Shown piece by piece: positions 1 through 8,783 of a DNA stretch of 64,000 bases. Source of the DNA: DASWZN01 sp036404435 (GTDB lineage Bacteria > Acidobacteriota > Terriglobia > Bryobacterales > Bryobacteraceae); assembly GCA_036404435.1 (NCBI GenBank), contig DASWZN010000048.1, positions 186,001 to 250,000 on the forward strand. Direction: 5' to 3'. The notes beneath the pieces were generated by a model. The model saw only the letters and a list, made by a program, of their open reading frames with translations. It ran no database searches and had not been told where the DNA came from. Numbering within the stretch: the stretch's first letter is position 1; each line of letters opens with the position of its first letter. A program made the position numbers and the translations under genes.

Positions 1-1375
1 TTGGGGCATCCGAAGGCAGCGGCCGGCCCATCAGCAAGGATTTAACCTGGCCCAGCAGAGCCGAAACATGGCGCTCGTCCTCCGTTATGCTCTTGATCGT
101 CTGAGCCGTTTTCGTGAGCCGCTCGTACTCCTCTTCAGACATAAACGGCGGCTTGGCCTCGCGGAGAAACTGAGCAGCCCCCGACGGGGTGGTCACGTCT
201 GGAACCTTCTTCCTTTCCAGGTGGTAGGCGAGCGCTTTCAGCGCGTCAGCTTCGGATCGAGGCAGTCGGCTCAGATCTGCGCTCTTCAGATACTCCGCGG
301 GTGTGGTGCTGGTTCTGAGACCGTCTACAAGACTCGCAAAATACAGCGATCGAAGCCACCGCTGACAGTCATCCCAGGTTGCGTCGCCAACGCGGTCGGG
401 TTTCGGCTCGGCGAGAGTCTTGGCGAGGTCGGAAGTCGAAGAGTACCGCCGGACCCGCCGCGACACCACCGCTATAACGTAGGCATCGCCAAGGCGGTTC
501 ATCAGCCGCATCCACGGCTCTTCAAAAACGCCTACCGGCCTCGGGGTGGCGAGGAGCTTGCGAATCTCGGCGGCGTCCGCAAAAGCCTGCGCCTGTGACG
601 CAGTTTTTTCCATACGCGAGATAAGGCCAGACCCCAAGACCGGCACTACTTTGTCCCAGACGCCGCCCGGCAACTGCTTTGGCCTCTCTGAATTCAACAA
701 CTTATAGACTTCCCACGATGCTACATCTGCTGTCTCTCTGAACGTTTTCTCAGCCAAGCCAGATGCGGCTCGCTCGAGGTTTTCTGCCCAGTCTTTCTCG
801 GAAAGCAGCAGTGGCTTTCTCCGCCCCAGAACCTCTTCAGGCTGCCAGCGGGCACGGGAGGCCAAGAAGTCCTTCTCGAGTGTCCGCGCGGACGACCATA
901 GGTAAAAGACGATCGAGCCCACGAAGAAAAAGACGAGGAGCAGCGACGGCAGGCTGGTTCCAGACGCCAGGGCGGTTGTCGCAGTCCCCTCCAGGTGTCG
1001 GATCTCGATGTCGCGCTCGGCCAGCGCGAAGGTGCCGGTTAGCACGATCCTGACTCTTCCACCTGGCCGCAGTGAATCGTACATCAGTTCTTGAGGTACG
1101 GCCTTGTCAAACCAAGTGTAGTTGTCCGTTTGCGAATCCTTGAACACCACGAGTTTGGCGACAGACGTCAGAATCTTGACCTGCACCTTCTGCGCGACGA
1201 CCTTCCCCACGTTCGCTATCTCGATCTGTTGAATGACCCTAGCGGGTCCGGCCAGCTCCGCGTCGGTCGGAATTGGGCTGGACAGTTGATACCGAAGGTC
1301 GGGACCCTTCAGGTTCAGTTCGTACGTAACGAGCACAGCAACGACCGCGGGGACAAGAGACCAGAGATATTTCAT
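1..1375 (-). CDS. Hypothetical two-TM membrane protein (3' end outside window)
   Basis: An uninterrupted reading frame of 458 codons runs leftward from an ATG at 1373-1375 to the edge of the window, so the C-terminus is missing. The N-terminus (MKYLWSLVPAVVAVLVTYEL) is a hydrophobic signal anchor. Residues about 25-135 look like a beta-rich extracytoplasmic domain, and residues about 141-160 (SLPSLLLVFFFVGSIVFYLW) form a second membrane segment. The remaining 300 or so residues are charged, helical and probably cytoplasmic. The domain does not match a family I recognise, and no enzymatic motif is visible. There is no strong Shine-Dalgarno in front of the ATG. Unrelated ORFs on the other strand here lack any recognisable features. 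Function unknown; the coding call itself rests on the long open frame and the clean membrane topology. Confidence 0.75.
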   Translation of the reverse strand, partial: MKYLWSLVPAVVAVLVTYELNLKGPDLRYQLSSPIPTDAELAGPARVIQQIEIANVGKVVAQKVQVKILTSVAKLVVFKDSQTDNYTWFDKAVPQELMYDSLRPGGRVRIVLTGTFALAERDIEIRHLEGTATTALASGTSLPSLLLVFFFVGSIVFYLWSSARTLEKDFLASRARWQPEEVLGRRKPLLLSEKDWAENLERAASGLAEKTFRETADVASWEVYKLLNSERPKQLPGGVWDKVVPVLGSGLISRMEKTASQAQAFADAAEIRKLLATPRPVGVFEEPWMRLMNRLGDAYVIAVVSRRVRRYSSTSDLAKTLAEPKPDRVGDATWDDCQRWLRSLYFASLVDGLRTSTTPAEYLKSADLSRLPRSEADALKALAYHLERKKVPDVTTPSGAAQFLREAKPPFMSEEEYERLTKTAQTIKSITEDERHVSALLGQVKSLLMGRPLPSDAP

Positions 1376-1509
1376 AATGCACCGGCTGGGGGGCTTTTCT
1401 GCCCCTGCACCGCCCATATTGTACCGCTTGTTTCTAGGTATTAAAGGAGTGCCGTTCGTTGCTGGTTGGGGCGGACCCCTCCGCTGGGACCACCAACAGC
1501 GGCCCCCAA

Positions 1510-3516
1510 TTACGCCGCCTTCTTCCTCGGCCGAACCGGAATCCCGATGAGCGCGTACGCCACGCCGGCGAAGCCGATCAGGCTGAGCCAGCCACCCCAG
1601 CCTTCGTAGAAACTGAAATGGTCTTTGCCGATCAGGAAGTGCGTGAGCGGGGGCACTTCGTTGACCGCCAGCACCGCCAGCAGAATGCCGACGATCGCTT
1701 CGCCGGCGATCAGGCCCGAGGCCAGCAGCGTGCCGGTCTCTTCCACCTGCGCGCGCGCCTCGGCCGAGCGGCGCGCGACGATTGCGTCGACAATCCAACG
1801 GAAGATGCCGCCCACGAAGATTGCCGAGACGGTTTCGAATGGCAGATACATGCCCACCGCGACGAGCATGGGTGAGCCCGCGCCGCAGCAGATCAGCGCC
1901 ACACCGAAGGCCGCACCGATGCCGATCAGCCCCCAGGCCATCTGCCCGCCGACGATTCCCTTGGCAAGCTGCGCCATCAGGCCGGCCTGCGGCGCCGGGA
2001 GCGCGCGCCCTCCGATGCCGCCGGTGCCGGCGGCCAGGCTGGCTTGGTGCAGCACCATGATGGGCCACATCAGGAAAAACGCCAGCAGGATCACGGTGAC
2101 GATCTCGATGACCTCCATCTTCCAGGGCGTGCCGCCGAGCAGGTGGCCGGCCTTGAGGTCCTGTATGAGCGAGCCGGAGACGCAGCAGGCGCAGCAGACC
2201 ACCGCGGCCACGCCCAGCACCGCGCCCACGCCCGCCAGTCCCTTGACGCCCATCGCCAGCATGACCAGCGCGGCGATCACCAGCGCGGCCAACGTCAGCC
2301 CGGAGACCGGCTGGTTCGAGCTGCCCACCAATCCCACCAGGTAGCCGCCCACGGCCGAAAGCAGGAAGCCGGTGACGGTCATCACCAGCGCCGCCACGAT
2401 GGCGGAGAACAGGCCGTGCGTGAAGTAGTAATAGATCCCGACGATGGGGACCAGGAGCACCAGCACGCCGATGAGGACCCAGCGCGGGGCGATGTCTTTC
2501 TCGGTGCGCTCGATGGCGGCGCCTTCGTGCGCGGCTTCCGCCGAGGCGGCGAACGCGCCCTTGAGCGATTGCACGATCGAGGAGCGCATCGAGAACAGCG
2601 TGTGGCAGGCGCCCACCAGCATGGTGCCGACGGCGATGGGCCGCACGATGTTGTACCAGACGGTGAAGGAGATGACGTCCCAGGAAGCGCCGGCCACGCC
2701 CAGCCGCCGCGGCAGGTCCGGATCGAAGAAGAGCAGCAGCGGAATGAGAACCCACCAGGCGATGATGCCGCCGGAGCCGTTGATGGCGGCCAGGCGCGGC
2801 CCGATGATGTAGCCGATGCCGATGAGGGCGGGCGAGAGGGCCGGCGTGGTCCAGGGAATGCCGCCTCCGTGCGCGACCTGGCCGAGCGGCTTGCGGTTGA
2901 AATCGAAGTGCTGCACCACGGAGCGCGGGAAGGCCAGGAAACCCTGGGTGAATTCGCGGAAAATGGGCAGGCCGCTGTCGGATTTGAGGATCTGGACGAC
3001 CGCTCCGAATCCCATGGCGCCGAAAAGGTAACGCGGGGCGTCGGTGGCGCGGTCGCCGGCCTTGACGATTTCGGCGCTGGCCACGCTTTCCGGGAACGGC
3101 AGCCCGGCCTCGACGCACAGCGGCCTCCGCAGCAGGATGATGAAGAACACGCCGATCAGCCCGCCGGCCAGCAGGATGAAGGAAGCCTGCCAGTAGTGCG
3201 ATTTAAGGTCGCTCCAAAGGCGCGTGCCGCCGACGTCAACCAGAATGAAGGCGGGGATGGTGAAGATGGCGCCGGCCACCAGCGCTTCGCCCACCGAGGC
3301 CGCGGTGCGGGCGATGTTCTGCTCGAGCACGCCGCCTTTGAACCGGGGCAGACGGAAGAGCGCGAGCGCGATCACGGCGGCGGGAATGGTGGCTGCCACG
3401 GTCTGGCCGGCCTTCATTCCCAAGTAGGCGTTGGCAGATCCGAAGACGAACGCGAGGAAGAGGCCGAGGCCTACGGCTTTCACCGTCATTTCGGGCTGGT
3501 GGTTGTCGGAGCGCAT
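1510..3516 (-). CDS. OPT family oligopeptide/metal-chelate transporter
   Basis: A 668-residue polytopic inner-membrane protein made almost entirely of hydrophobic helices, the usual size for the bacterial branch of the OPT (oligopeptide transporter) family. Recognisable family signatures are the N-terminal segment SANAYLGMKAGQTVAATIPA and a central GSSNQPVSGLTLAAL motif. OPT proteins import peptides or metal chelates with protons; the substrate cannot be read from sequence. I chose the ATG at 3514-3516, preceded by CTCGGGATGT; a TTG six codons upstream is also possible. The gene stands alone between the membrane protein to its left and the divergent phoH operon, so context gives no substrate clue. 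Confidence 0.88.
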   Translation of the reverse strand: MRSDNHQPEMTVKAVGLGLFLAFVFGSANAYLGMKAGQTVAATIPAAVIALALFRLPRFKGGVLEQNIARTAASVGEALVAGAIFTIPAFILVDVGGTRLWSDLKSHYWQASFILLAGGLIGVFFIILLRRPLCVEAGLPFPESVASAEIVKAGDRATDAPRYLFGAMGFGAVVQILKSDSGLPIFREFTQGFLAFPRSVVQHFDFNRKPLGQVAHGGGIPWTTPALSPALIGIGYIIGPRLAAINGSGGIIAWWVLIPLLLFFDPDLPRRLGVAGASWDVISFTVWYNIVRPIAVGTMLVGACHTLFSMRSSIVQSLKGAFAASAEAAHEGAAIERTEKDIAPRWVLIGVLVLLVPIVGIYYYFTHGLFSAIVAALVMTVTGFLLSAVGGYLVGLVGSSNQPVSGLTLAALVIAALVMLAMGVKGLAGVGAVLGVAAVVCCACCVSGSLIQDLKAGHLLGGTPWKMEVIEIVTVILLAFFLMWPIMVLHQASLAAGTGGIGGRALPAPQAGLMAQLAKGIVGGQMAWGLIGIGAAFGVALICCGAGSPMLVAVGMYLPFETVSAIFVGGIFRWIVDAIVARRSAEARAQVEETGTLLASGLIAGEAIVGILLAVLAVNEVPPLTHFLIGKDHFSFYEGWGGWLSLIGFAGVAYALIGIPVRPRKKAA

Positions 3517-3596
3517 ACATCCCGAGGGTAGCAAAGGGGCGCAGGGCGAAGGCGAGGCAGGGAAGATGAAAACGGATCGCCGGGCGACAGGCGTAG

Positions 3597-3602
3597 TATA
3601 AT
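3597..3602 (+). promoter_or_regulatory. Putative -10 box (TATAAT) for the phoH-era operon
   Basis: A perfect TATAAT lies 110 bp upstream of phoH in the divergent spacer with the OPT gene. No good -35 hexamer sits 16-18 bp upstream, so the call is moderate. A 12-bp palindrome (CCGCGATCGCGG, 3626-3637) falls in the predicted 5' leader. Confidence 0.4.
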
Positions 3603-3711
3603 CAACAAAGATGTTAGCTCCGCGTCCGCGATCGCGGGACCATCGGCAAAAGCGGACCCTTTTCCTCTGCTTCGCCCCACTATGTCACGGAGGTAAGTAA
3701 CTTTCTAACGA

Positions 3712-4752
3712 ATGAAAGTATCCGTTCAGATCAGCCGCGGTATTGAATCCCTGTTTGGCACCAACGACGAGAACATCCGGGTCCTCGAAAAGGGCTTGAG
3801 CGTCAGCACATCCGTGCTCGACGACTGCCTGGAAATCGAAGGGACCGAGGCGGACGTCGCCCGTGCCGGCGGGATCCTCGAAGAGTATGTCGAGCTGGTG
3901 AAAGAGGGGCAGTCGTTCACCAACGGCGACCTCAACAGCTACCTGCGCGTGGTGACGTCCGACCCCGAGGTCAGCCTGCGCAGCCTGGTGCTGAGCGGCC
4001 GGCAGCGGAACTTCGGAAAGAAAATCGTCGTTCCCAAGACCATCAACCAGCGGCGGTATCTCGAGGCCATCGAGCGCAACGACCTGGTCTTCGGCATCGG
4101 CCCGGCGGGCACCGGCAAGACGTACCTGGCGGTGGCGATGGGCATTTCCGCGCTGCTGAGCAAGCGGGTGAGCCGTATCATCCTGACGCGGCCGGCGGTG
4201 GAGGCCGGCGAGCGGCTCGGCTTTCTGCCCGGCACGCTCCAGGAAAAGGTGGACCCGTATCTGCGCCCGCTCTACGACGCGCTCTACGACATGCTCGAGA
4301 TGGACAAGGTGGAGAAGTTCCTCGAGCGCGGCGTGATCGAGATCGCGCCCATCGCGTTCATGCGCGGGCGCACCTTGAACGATAGCTTCGTGATCGTGGA
4401 CGAGGCCCAGAACAGCACGTCGGAGCAGATGAAGATGGTGCTGACGCGGCAGGGCTTCAATTCCAAGATGGTCGTGAACGGCGATGTGACCCAGATCGAC
4501 CTGCCGCTCGGCAAACGCAGCGGTCTGCTGAACGCCGAGGAGGTCCTGCGCGGCACCGAAGGCATCAGCTTCGTGTACTTCGATGAGCGGGACGTCGTGC
4601 GCCACACCTTGGTGCAGAAGATCGTCAAAGCGTACGAACGGTGGCAGGAGGTCAACGGGGCCGGGCGTCAGCTCTCCTTGAAGCTCGGGGACTCGGGCGC
4701 CGAGCGCCAGCGCGAGCCCGAATCGGAGAGCTCGCTCGCCCCTAGCGCCTGA
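3712..4752 (+). CDS. phoH: PhoH-family ATPase
   Basis: 346 residues, the normal length for PhoH/YbeZ. The N-terminal 110 residues resemble the KH-like/RNA-binding extension of this family. The ATPase domain follows, with Walker A GPAGTGKT and Walker B FVIVDEAQN, then the conserved segment GDVTQIDLP. PhoH proteins are P-loop ATPases linked to RNA metabolism, and their genes commonly sit immediately upstream of ybeY, as here (10-bp gap). A GGAGG at 3689-3693 lies about 18 nt before the ATG, longer than ideal spacing, but no alternative start fits better. It is first gene of a phoH-ybeY-corC-era operon. The acidic, Ser/Glu-rich C-terminal tail after residue 320 is typical and probably disordered. 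Confidence 0.93.
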   Translation: MKVSVQISRGIESLFGTNDENIRVLEKGLSVSTSVLDDCLEIEGTEADVARAGGILEEYVELVKEGQSFTNGDLNSYLRVVTSDPEVSLRSLVLSGRQRNFGKKIVVPKTINQRRYLEAIERNDLVFGIGPAGTGKTYLAVAMGISALLSKRVSRIILTRPAVEAGERLGFLPGTLQEKVDPYLRPLYDALYDMLEMDKVEKFLERGVIEIAPIAFMRGRTLNDSFVIVDEAQNSTSEQMKMVLTRQGFNSKMVVNGDVTQIDLPLGKRSGLLNAEEVLRGTEGISFVYFDERDVVRHTLVQKIVKAYERWQEVNGAGRQLSLKLGDSGAERQREPESESSLAPSA

Positions 4753-4762
4753 CGCGCACTCG

Positions 4763-5311
4763 ATGCCGGAACCTCACAGTACATTCGTCTGCGGGCGGCT
4801 GCCGGCCGGCCTCGCACGCCGCAACTTAAAAGCCTTCGCCGCGCGCCTGGAGGAGCGGGTCACCGCCGGGCAACGCTTCACCTGCCTGCTGGCGGACGAC
4901 GTCGAGTTGCGGCGCTTGAACCTCCAGTTCCTCGAGCGCGACTACCCGGCCGACGTGCTCTCCTTCCCTTCCAGCCATCGGCCATCGGCCATCAGCCCTC
5001 AGCCGGGGGCCGGCCGGCGAAGCCGCCATCAGCGCGATGGAATCGACGTGCGACGAGCAACGGGCGACGGGCCTTCCGGGCCGGACGGTTTCCTCGGAGA
5101 GATCGCGATCTCGATGGACCGGGCCGCCGAGCAGGCGCGCGAGCGCGGCCACAGCCTCGAAAACGAGGTCGAGATCCTGCTGCTGCACGGAGTGCTCCAC
5201 CTCGTGGGCATGGATCATGAGACGGATCGGGGACGCATGGCGCGCGCGGAGCGGCGGCATCGCCGGGAGCTGGGACTGCCGGCGGGCCTGATCGAGCGGG
5301 TGCGGCGGTGA
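4763..5311 (+). CDS. ybeY: Endoribonuclease YbeY (rRNA maturation factor) with an in-frame repeat insertion
   Basis: The zinc-binding H-x3-H-x5-H signature is present as HGVLHLVGMDH, and DVLSFP and FLGEIAIS, the strands that frame the active-site cleft, are also present. YbeY is a metal-dependent single-strand endoribonuclease involved in 16S rRNA 3'-end maturation and ribosome quality control. At 182 residues it is longer than usual because about 40 residues separate LSFP from FLGEI, where family members normally have some 10-20. The extra segment begins with a tandem-repeat DNA tract (see repeat at 4973-5010) and reads as low-complexity Ser/Arg/Gly/Pro. Its 3' end overlaps the next gene by 4 bp (GTGA). 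The insertion sits in a surface loop, so activity is probably retained (inference). Confidence 0.9.
   Translation: MPEPHSTFVCGRLPAGLARRNLKAFAARLEERVTAGQRFTCLLADDVELRRLNLQFLERDYPADVLSFPSSHRPSAISPQPGAGRRSRHQRDGIDVRRATGDGPSGPDGFLGEIAISMDRAAEQARERGHSLENEVEILLLHGVLHLVGMDHETDRGRMARAERRHRRELGLPAGLIERVRR
4973..5010. repeat. Tandem AGCCATCGGCCATC-type repeat inside ybeY
   Basis: Heptamer-like units (CCATCGG, CCATCGG, CCATCAG, CCCTCAG) run in tandem here and are translated in frame as SHRPSAISPQPGAG. The same kind of CAGCTATCAGCTATCAG tract forms both ends of the inverted-repeat element at 35807-35921, suggesting related repeat DNA. Confidence 0.6.
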
Positions 5312-6567
5312 GCGCGATCCTGATCGTCGCCGCCGTCGTGTTCGGCGTGGTGCTGGCCGCCGTGACGCTGGTCCAGCAGCTTTACCAGGAGTCGCTGCGC
5401 TTGCGCCCGCACGAGCGGCCGGCTCTCGAGTACTTCAAGGAGAAGCTCCAGCCTCGCATCGGCGTCGATACCGACCACGGCGTTCTCACTTTCTCGCTGG
5501 TGAAACACACGTTGCTGGTGTTGCTGGGCGTGGTGTTCCTGCTTCTGCATCCTGCCGGGGGCACGCTGCGGGGCATCGCCGAATCCTGCCTGCTGGCGTG
5601 GCTCACGATGCTGGGGGCCACGTACATCGTGCCGCACGTGCTATACCGGCGAAGCAGCGGGCGGTGGCTGGGCGCGTTCGCTCTCCCGTTGCGCGCGGTG
5701 GCCATCCTGATGCGCCCCCTGGTGGCGGGCGCGGCGTTCTTCCAATCTCTGACCGAACTCACCAACGGCGAGCCCGAGCAAAAGGAGCCGGCCACCCCCG
5801 CCGAGAACATCGAGGCGCTGATCACCGCGGGAACCGAGGAGGGCCTGATCGAGGAGAGCGACCGGGAACTCATCCAGTCGGTGGTCGAATTCGGCGACAA
5901 AACCGTGCGCGAGGTCATGACGCCCCGGCCGAACATTGTCGCTATCGCGGCGGCCCAGTCTCTGGAAAGCCTGCGCCAACTCGTCATCACCGAGCAATAC
6001 TCGCGCATCCCAGTTTACGAAGACAGCATCGACCGCATCGCCGGCTTCGTCCACGTCCGCGACATGTTCGAGCTGGACGAGGACGAGCGCCAGGGGCGGA
6101 CGGTGCGCGAGCTGCTGCGTCCCATACGCTTCGTGCCGGAGACCAAGCCGGTCAACGACCTCATCAAGGAAATGCAGCAGGACCGGGCGCACATGGCGAT
6201 CGTGGTGGACGAGTACGGGAACACGGCCGGCCTGGTGACCCTGGAAGACCTGGTCGAGGAAGTCTTCGGCGAGATTCAGGACGAGCACGAGCCGGTGGAA
6301 GATCTGGTGGAGGATTCGAGCGGCCGTTGCATCGTCTCGGGCAACTTCAGCCTGGACCGGCTCGAGGAGCTGCTCGATTTCCGTCCCGCCGAGGAGCCGG
6401 AATCGACCACGGCCGGCGGCCTGGTCAGCGAGTGGCTGGGGCGCGTGCCGCGTGCCGGCGAGTCCATCGAGCGCGAGGGAATCCGGATCGAGGTACTCAG
6501 GAGCAACGACCTGCGTGTCGAGCAGGTCCGCGTCTCGAAGATGGAGGGACAAACCAATCATGCCTGA
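5308..6567 (+). CDS. HlyC/CorC (CNNM) family transporter with CBS domains
   Basis: 419 residues with the standard three-part layout. An N-terminal membrane domain (DUF21/CNNM-like; hydrophobic stretches near residues 1-20, 65-85, 90-115 and 125-150) is followed by a CBS pair around residues 200-330 (VMTPRPNIVAI and HMAIVVDEYGNTAGLVTLED are characteristic). The last part is a CorC_HlyC transporter-associated domain. Family members are implicated in Mg2+/Co2+ efflux or homeostasis, the CBS pair sensing nucleotides. The start is a GTG overlapping the ybeY stop by 4 bp, and the 3' end overlaps era by 8 bp, so translation is probably coupled along the operon. The old name haemolysin C should not be taken as evidence of haemolytic activity. 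Confidence 0.9.
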   Translation: MSAILIVAAVVFGVVLAAVTLVQQLYQESLRLRPHERPALEYFKEKLQPRIGVDTDHGVLTFSLVKHTLLVLLGVVFLLLHPAGGTLRGIAESCLLAWLTMLGATYIVPHVLYRRSSGRWLGAFALPLRAVAILMRPLVAGAAFFQSLTELTNGEPEQKEPATPAENIEALITAGTEEGLIEESDRELIQSVVEFGDKTVREVMTPRPNIVAIAAAQSLESLRQLVITEQYSRIPVYEDSIDRIAGFVHVRDMFELDEDERQGRTVRELLRPIRFVPETKPVNDLIKEMQQDRAHMAIVVDEYGNTAGLVTLEDLVEEVFGEIQDEHEPVEDLVEDSSGRCIVSGNFSLDRLEELLDFRPAEEPESTTAGGLVSEWLGRVPRAGESIEREGIRIEVLRSNDLRVEQVRVSKMEGQTNHA

Positions 6568-7480
6568 AACGGCGCCGCGGCACGTCTCGGGATTCGTCTC
6601 GATTCTGGGGCGCCCGAACTCGGGAAAATCCACCCTGCTGAACGCGCTGGTGGGAACCAAGCTCGCCATTGTAACCGCGAAGCCGCAGACGACCCGCACG
6701 CTGGTCGAGGGTGTGCTCACGCTGCCCAACGCACAGATCGTGTTCCTCGATACGCCCGGCATCCATGCGCCCGACACGCTGCTGAATCGCCGAATGATGG
6801 ACAGCATCCGCGCTGCGCTGGACGAGCGCGACTTGCTGCTGTTCCTGGCCGACGCCTCGCGGCCTTTCAGCGAGGCCGACGAGGAAGCCGTGCGGCTGAT
6901 CGCGAGGACCAGGGCGCCGGTGCTCCTGCTGCTGAACAAGGTCGACCGGGTCAAGGCCAAGCCGCAACTGCTGCCGCTGATCGAACGCTACAAGGCGGTC
7001 TACGACTTCGCCGACTACTTCCCCATCTCGGCGCTGAAGGGCGCGGGCCTTGACGATCTGCGCACGGCCATTCTGGCGCGCCTTCCCGAGGGCCCGGCGT
7101 ACTTCCCGGCGGACTACCTCACCGACCAACCCGAACGCTTTCTGGCGGCGGAGCTGGTTCGCGAAAGGATCCTGGCGGAGACCCAGCAGGAGGTGCCGCA
7201 CTCGGTCGCCGTGCTGGTGGATGCGTGGGATGAAAGCCCGCGGCTGACGCGTATCTCCGCCACAATCTATGTGGAGCGGGACGGACAGAAGGGGATTGTC
7301 ATCGGCGTCAAGGGGTCGATGCTGAAGCGGATCGGCACGCTGGCGCGCGAAGAGATGGAAGTCATGTTCGGCCGTAAGGTCTTCCTGGAGCTGTACGTCA
7401 AGGTTCAGCCCCGGTGGCGGGAGAACCCGGCCTTTCTGGAGCAGCTCGACTGGCATTCCATGGCGGGTAAAAACGACTAG
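6560..7480 (+). CDS. era: GTPase Era
   Basis: 306 residues. The G motifs are all visible: G1 GRPNSGKS (residues 17-24), G3 DTPG, and G4 NKVD, with TTR of the switch I/G2 region near residue 45. The C-terminal third carries the KH RNA-binding domain (VIGVKGSMLKRIG). Era binds 16S rRNA near its 3' end and is needed for 30S assembly; neighbours phoH and ybeY act in the same process. I place the start at the ATG at 6560, preceded by GGAGGGAC with 9-nt spacing and overlapping the corC-like gene's stop by 8 bp. An upstream extension of the frame is shadow of corC. Complete, no unusual residues. Confidence 0.96.
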   Translation: MPETAPRHVSGFVSILGRPNSGKSTLLNALVGTKLAIVTAKPQTTRTLVEGVLTLPNAQIVFLDTPGIHAPDTLLNRRMMDSIRAALDERDLLLFLADASRPFSEADEEAVRLIARTRAPVLLLLNKVDRVKAKPQLLPLIERYKAVYDFADYFPISALKGAGLDDLRTAILARLPEGPAYFPADYLTDQPERFLAAELVRERILAETQQEVPHSVAVLVDAWDESPRLTRISATIYVERDGQKGIVIGVKGSMLKRIGTLAREEMEVMFGRKVFLELYVKVQPRWRENPAFLEQLDWHSMAGKND

Positions 7481-7495
7481 AATGGAAGAGAATTT

Positions 7496-7822
7496 ATGCG
7501 CCTACTGTCTGTTGTCACCGTGGTGAGTTTTCTGCTCGCCGTTGCTGCTCCCGTTGTCGCGCAGAAGGCCTCGAGCGACGATGCGCTTCACGACAAGATC
7601 ATCGAGCGCCTGGCCGCCGACCGCGATGTCAAGGGCGGCGGCATCGACGTGGAAGTGAAGGACGGCGTCGTCACCTTGCGCGGGAAGGTGCGGGAGGACA
7701 GGCAGAAGGCCAAAGCCGAGCGCATCACGCGGAAGGTCCAGGGCGTCAAGCAGGTGGTCAACGAGCTGGTGGTGGAATTCGGCGCCCAGCCGGCCGCGGG
7801 TGAGGCCAAACCCGCCAGATAG
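7496..7822 (+). CDS. Secreted BON-domain protein
   Basis: 108 residues beginning with a Sec signal peptide (MRLLSVVTVVSFLLAVAAPVVAQ). A single BON domain follows (about residues 30-98), recognisable by the pattern DGVVTLRGKVREDRQKAKAE...VQGVKQVVNEL. BON domains are small alpha/beta modules found in periplasmic OsmY-like proteins and secretins, and bind membranes or other envelope components. It starts 15 bp after era with GGAAGAG in front of the ATG and may be cotranscribed. A role in envelope stress or osmoprotection is inference from the family. No clear terminator is visible after it, where the next gene converges. Confidence 0.85.
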   Translation: MRLLSVVTVVSFLLAVAAPVVAQKASSDDALHDKIIERLAADRDVKGGGIDVEVKDGVVTLRGKVREDRQKAKAERITRKVQGVKQVVNELVVEFGAQPAAGEAKPAR

Positions 7823-7859
7823 GCGTAAGGCGCGTCGGCCGGCCCTCTTGTAGCCCCGA

Positions 7860-8648
7860 TCACTCGACCACGAACGTGAAGATCTTGCCCGGCGGCGCGG
7901 TGGCATCGTGGGCGCTCAGCGCGGCCTCGGGGGGAACCCACCCGTACTCGCCCGGGCTCAAGTCCTTTAGCGTGATGAGAAAGCCTCGGCTGGGGACCGG
8001 CGTGCCATCGAACGGCACCAGGTCGCGGCCGCCAGAGATGTGGAAGTCGTCCTCGATGGCGGCGCGAAACTCGCGCACGCCCTCGCGCGGCCGCAGGTGC
8101 AGCAACCGATACTCGCGGAGGTCAACGCCCCCAGGGATGTAGAGCACGAACTCCCCCGGGAGCCGCAGCTTGTTCTTGCTGCTCGCGCCCGCAACCGCAC
8201 CATCGATGTCGCGCTTCTTCACGCCCAACGTGGCGACCGACTTGAGTATCCCGCCTGCCTTCCAGCTCACCTCTTCCGGCTGCATGGACACCCACTGGTT
8301 GTCTTTCTTGTAGAAGATTTCGGTCAGTACGCGCTTCGCGGTAGGGGGGGCTGCGCCCTGCGGTGTCGCGGTCGGGGACGCCGCCGGGGAGGCCGCCGGC
8401 GGGGTGACTCTGCTCGCCAGCGCCCGGATGATCTTCTCGGAAATGCCCGCCTGCTTCAGCGCGATGATGTCGTTCACTCCGGTCGCATACTGGCCGGGCT
8501 GCGTGTTGATCAGGTTGAGGATTGTCTCGTCGGTCAACCCGGCGTTGTGCAACTTGACGATCGCCTTATTGTCGAGCTGTTGCTGGCCCAGCAAAGCGGC
8601 CGCCAGAATTCCCGCAAGAAACACCGTACAGAGAGCAAACGCGCGCAT
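7860..8648 (-). CDS. Secreted protein of unknown function
   Basis: 262 residues with a signal peptide (MRAFALCTVFLAGILAAALL, cleavage near residue 22). Residues 24-80 are helical and resemble a short-repeat sensor-like segment (NAGLTDETILNLINTQPG, then QAGISEKIIRALASR, two similar helical hairpins). A Pro/Ala/Thr linker follows, then a beta-rich C-terminal domain (residues 105-262) with no motif I can assign. Similar layouts are common among acidobacterial exported proteins of unknown function. It converges with the BON gene and lies downstream of the TonB receptor gene, separated by about 135 bp, so it may be independently transcribed. Confidence 0.75.
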   Translation of the reverse strand: MRAFALCTVFLAGILAAALLGQQQLDNKAIVKLHNAGLTDETILNLINTQPGQYATGVNDIIALKQAGISEKIIRALASRVTPPAASPAASPTATPQGAAPPTAKRVLTEIFYKKDNQWVSMQPEEVSWKAGGILKSVATLGVKKRDIDGAVAGASSKNKLRLPGEFVLYIPGGVDLREYRLLHLRPREGVREFRAAIEDDFHISGGRDLVPFDGTPVPSRGFLITLKDLSPGEYGWVPPEAALSAHDATAPPGKIFTFVVE

Positions 8649-8783
8649 GACCGGGAAGACCTCCAGCCGCCTATTACACTACCGCCGCGCCATAAATGCA
8701 AGAGCAATGGGGGCGACCGGTCCAGCGGCGGGGGACGGGCGTGGGCCCTGCGAGGCGGGCCAGATGGCCGGCGGTGCCGATGC

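Noticed and set aside
68..1444. Plus-strand open frames over the first 1.4 kb
   Set aside because: The minus strand carries one continuous frame with credible membrane topology running off the edge; the plus-strand frames are short and featureless.
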